A stretch of 34,989 nt of DNA from Erythrobacter sp. (lineage in GTDB: Bacteria > Pseudomonadota > Alphaproteobacteria > Sphingomonadales > Sphingomonadaceae). A program made the position numbers and the translations under genes. This document shows positions 33,582 through 34,989 of this stretch, one piece after another. A model generated the notes under the pieces. The model was not told where the DNA came from, made no database searches, and worked only from the letters and a program-made list of their open reading frames with translations. The stretch covers positions 1-34,989 of the forward strand of contig JASBTD010000066.1 of the NCBI GenBank assembly GCA_030148605.1, read 5' to 3'. Each line of letters opens with the position of its first letter. The first letter of the stretch is position 1.

Positions 33582-34505
33582 ATGGACAGTGGTCTCACCA
33601 GAGCAATTCCCTTGTCTGACGATGAGGAACTGTTCGCTGAAAGTTCCCGCAATACTGCAATTCCGCAGGAACTATTTGATCTTGAAGAGCTCGATGTGCT
33701 CTATGAAGATCGAAACGCGGCCTTGTGGACATTCATGAATCCCGAAGGGCGGCCAAGTTTTACTCCGCCGATGCTGCATGATTTCGAGCGCTGGCAGGAT
33801 TTGATCTCCAACGGATTTGGCGAAGGCAAGGTTCCGCTGCGGTACCTGATCTTGGGCAGCCGTTGCCCTGATGTGTTCTGCTTTGGCGGCGACCTGGCAT
33901 TGTTCGAGCAGCTGATCCGCAACCGCGATCGTGAAGGTTTGGTCAACTATGGCCACCGCTGCTGTGCGATCCTTGATCGCAATCTTCGCAGCCTTGATCT
34001 GCCGATGCTGACCATCGGATTGGTGCAAGGCGCGGCATTGGGCGGCGGTTTCGAAGCGCTGCTTTCCTTTGATTTTATTGTCGCTGAACGCACAGCCACT
34101 TTCGGCCTGCCAGAGATCATGTTCGGGCTGTTCCCCGGCATGGGTGCGCATGCTTTGCTCTATCGCAAGCTCGGAAGTGCCGCCGCGGAAAAGCTCATCC
34201 TTTCGAATGAGACCTACACGGCCGAGCAGATGTACGAAATGGGTCTGGTGCACGAGCTGGCAGAGCCAGGTGACGGCATCAACGCATGCAAGCAATTCAT
34301 CAAGAAATCGGAACGTCGCCATGCCGGGCTGGTCGGTTCGCGCAACGCGATGAAATATGCGTGGCGGCTCAAGCTGGAAGAGCTCAACCGGATCACGGAG
34401 ATGTGGGCTGATACCGCGCTTGAACTGCGCGAGCAGGATTTGAAGGTGATGAACCGCCTGGTTGCTGCGCAAGGCCGATTGGCAGAGCGCGTCGCGGCAG
34501 CTTAG
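33582..34505 (+). CDS. rpfF: RpfF-like crotonase (candidate DSF-family signal synthase)
   Basis: A 307-residue crotonase-superfamily protein. The oxyanion-hole region CFGGDLALFEQLI and the segment VQGAALGGGFEALLS match RpfF of xanthomonads. The two catalytic glutamates of RpfF (known as E141 and E161) are matched by E158 in GGFEALLS and E178 in GLPEIMFGLFPGMGAH, with identical spacing of 20. The C-terminal RITEMWADTALEL and MNRLVAAQGR stretches also match. RpfF makes cis-2-unsaturated fatty acid signals from 3-hydroxyacyl-ACP by dehydration and thioester cleavage. No rpfC or rpfG-like sensor is in the window. Its stop codon overlaps the convergent zapE stop by four bases. A true DSF role is inference. 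Confidence 0.85.
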   Translation: MDSGLTRAIPLSDDEELFAESSRNTAIPQELFDLEELDVLYEDRNAALWTFMNPEGRPSFTPPMLHDFERWQDLISNGFGEGKVPLRYLILGSRCPDVFCFGGDLALFEQLIRNRDREGLVNYGHRCCAILDRNLRSLDLPMLTIGLVQGAALGGGFEALLSFDFIVAERTATFGLPEIMFGLFPGMGAHALLYRKLGSAAAEKLILSNETYTAEQMYEMGLVHELAEPGDGINACKQFIKKSERRHAGLVGSRNAMKYAWRLKLEELNRITEMWADTALELREQDLKVMNRLVAAQGRLAERVAAA

Positions 34506-34989
34506 TCGCCGGTTTCTTCTTCGGTACCGTGGCCCTTGGCCATGTAGTCTGCGCTTTGCATTTCCATAAGCCTGCTTGCGGTGCGTTCGAATTCGAATGT
34601 GCCATCGCCAGCTGAATAGAGATCGTCAGGATCGGCGGCAGCGGCTGCGAACAGTTTCACCCGATGCTCGTAAAGCGCGTCGATCAGCGTGACGAAGCGC
34701 GCCGCTTCATTGCGGTTCTCTGGCCCCATCTTTGGAATGCCGACGAGTATGACGGTGTGATAGGCCCGCGCTATCGCGAGATAGTCTGGCGCGCCGCGCG
34801 CTTCCCCGCACAGCTTCTTGAAGCTGAACACGCCCACACCCTTAAGGCTCTTGGGGACATGGAGCTTGCGCCCGCCGCCGACATCAAGCTCGCCCGATGG
34901 GACATGTTCGGCATCTTCCGGTTTGTAGTCTGTCAGGCGAAAGAACACTTCGCGCACTTGCGCTGTGGCTTCATCACCCAGCGGGGTAT
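34502..34989 (-). CDS. zapE: Cell division protein ZapE / AFG1-like ATPase (C-terminal part)
   Basis: The frame is open to the right edge, so the start and the Walker A region lie outside the window. About 162 residues are visible, starting with TPLGDEATAQ and including FSFKKLCGEARGAPDYLAIA, VILVGIPKM, NEAARFVTLIDALYEHRVKLF and a C-terminal FEFERTASRLMEMQS segment. This order is typical of AFG1/ZapE ATPases, with the R-F-x2-L-I-D-x-L-Y-E stretch as the sensor region. ZapE is linked to division-ring function in bacteria. It converges with the RpfF-like gene: TAA on this strand and TAG on the other share the bases 34502-34505. Confidence 0.92.
   Translation of the reverse strand, partial: TPLGDEATAQVREVFFRLTDYKPEDAEHVPSGELDVGGGRKLHVPKSLKGVGVFSFKKLCGEARGAPDYLAIARAYHTVILVGIPKMGPENRNEAARFVTLIDALYEHRVKLFAAAAADPDDLYSAGDGTFEFERTASRLMEMQSADYMAKGHGTEEETGD

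Overview
The window looks like a chromosomal segment of a GC-rich alphaproteobacterium of the order Sphingomonadales, probably an Erythrobacter-like member. This is inferred from the style of the housekeeping proteins, from the exosortase-A-type acyl-activation genes and from intergenic repeats known from that group. No rRNA, tRNA, prophage, transposase or CRISPR array is visible. Genes are tightly packed and most neighbours overlap by a few bases.

Left part (1-7359). A truncated membrane metal-dependent hydrolase (YdjM-like) is followed by a hairpin repeat and then phrB (photolyase), cfa (cyclopropane fatty acid synthase) and a lipoprotein serine hydrolase, all on +. On the - strand lie a PilZ c-di-GMP receptor and a purF-SDR pair.

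Middle (7550-17781, + strand). lolC/E and lolD form the lipoprotein release transporter. They are followed by a secreted DUF1579-like protein coupled to glutathione peroxidase, then dnaE, an acyl-CoA ligase, a DUF1330 protein and an unusual exported protein with ankyrin-like, glycine-rich, PDZ-like and SHOCT-like parts.

Minus-strand operon (22009 down to 17787). The order is a degenerate UDG-like protein, a soluble lytic transglycosylase, moaB and a PA0069-type radical SAM protein.

Plus strand 22094-29776. ETF-ubiquinone oxidoreductase is followed by a complex structured repeat that supplies the ribosome binding site of ispE. Then come an N-formylglutamate amidohydrolase, ilvD, the bifunctional NAD(P)H-hydrate repair enzyme and an RlmD-like RNA methyltransferase.

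Right part (29780-34989). This is the most interesting stretch. An acyl carrier protein (-) is divergent from an AMP-forming acyl ligase and a PLP decarboxylase, both of exosortase-A-associated type. A small coiled-coil protein and an RpfF-like crotonase follow; the crotonase keeps both catalytic glutamates of the DSF signal synthases. No exosortase is present here. The set could form an acyl-ACP or acyl-CoA based signal or lipid module, but that is inference. The window ends in the C-terminal part of a ZapE/AFG1 ATPase on -.

Four different intergenic repeat families (659-729, 10588-10676, 15953-16021, 23757-23888) sit at junctions of co-directional + strand genes.
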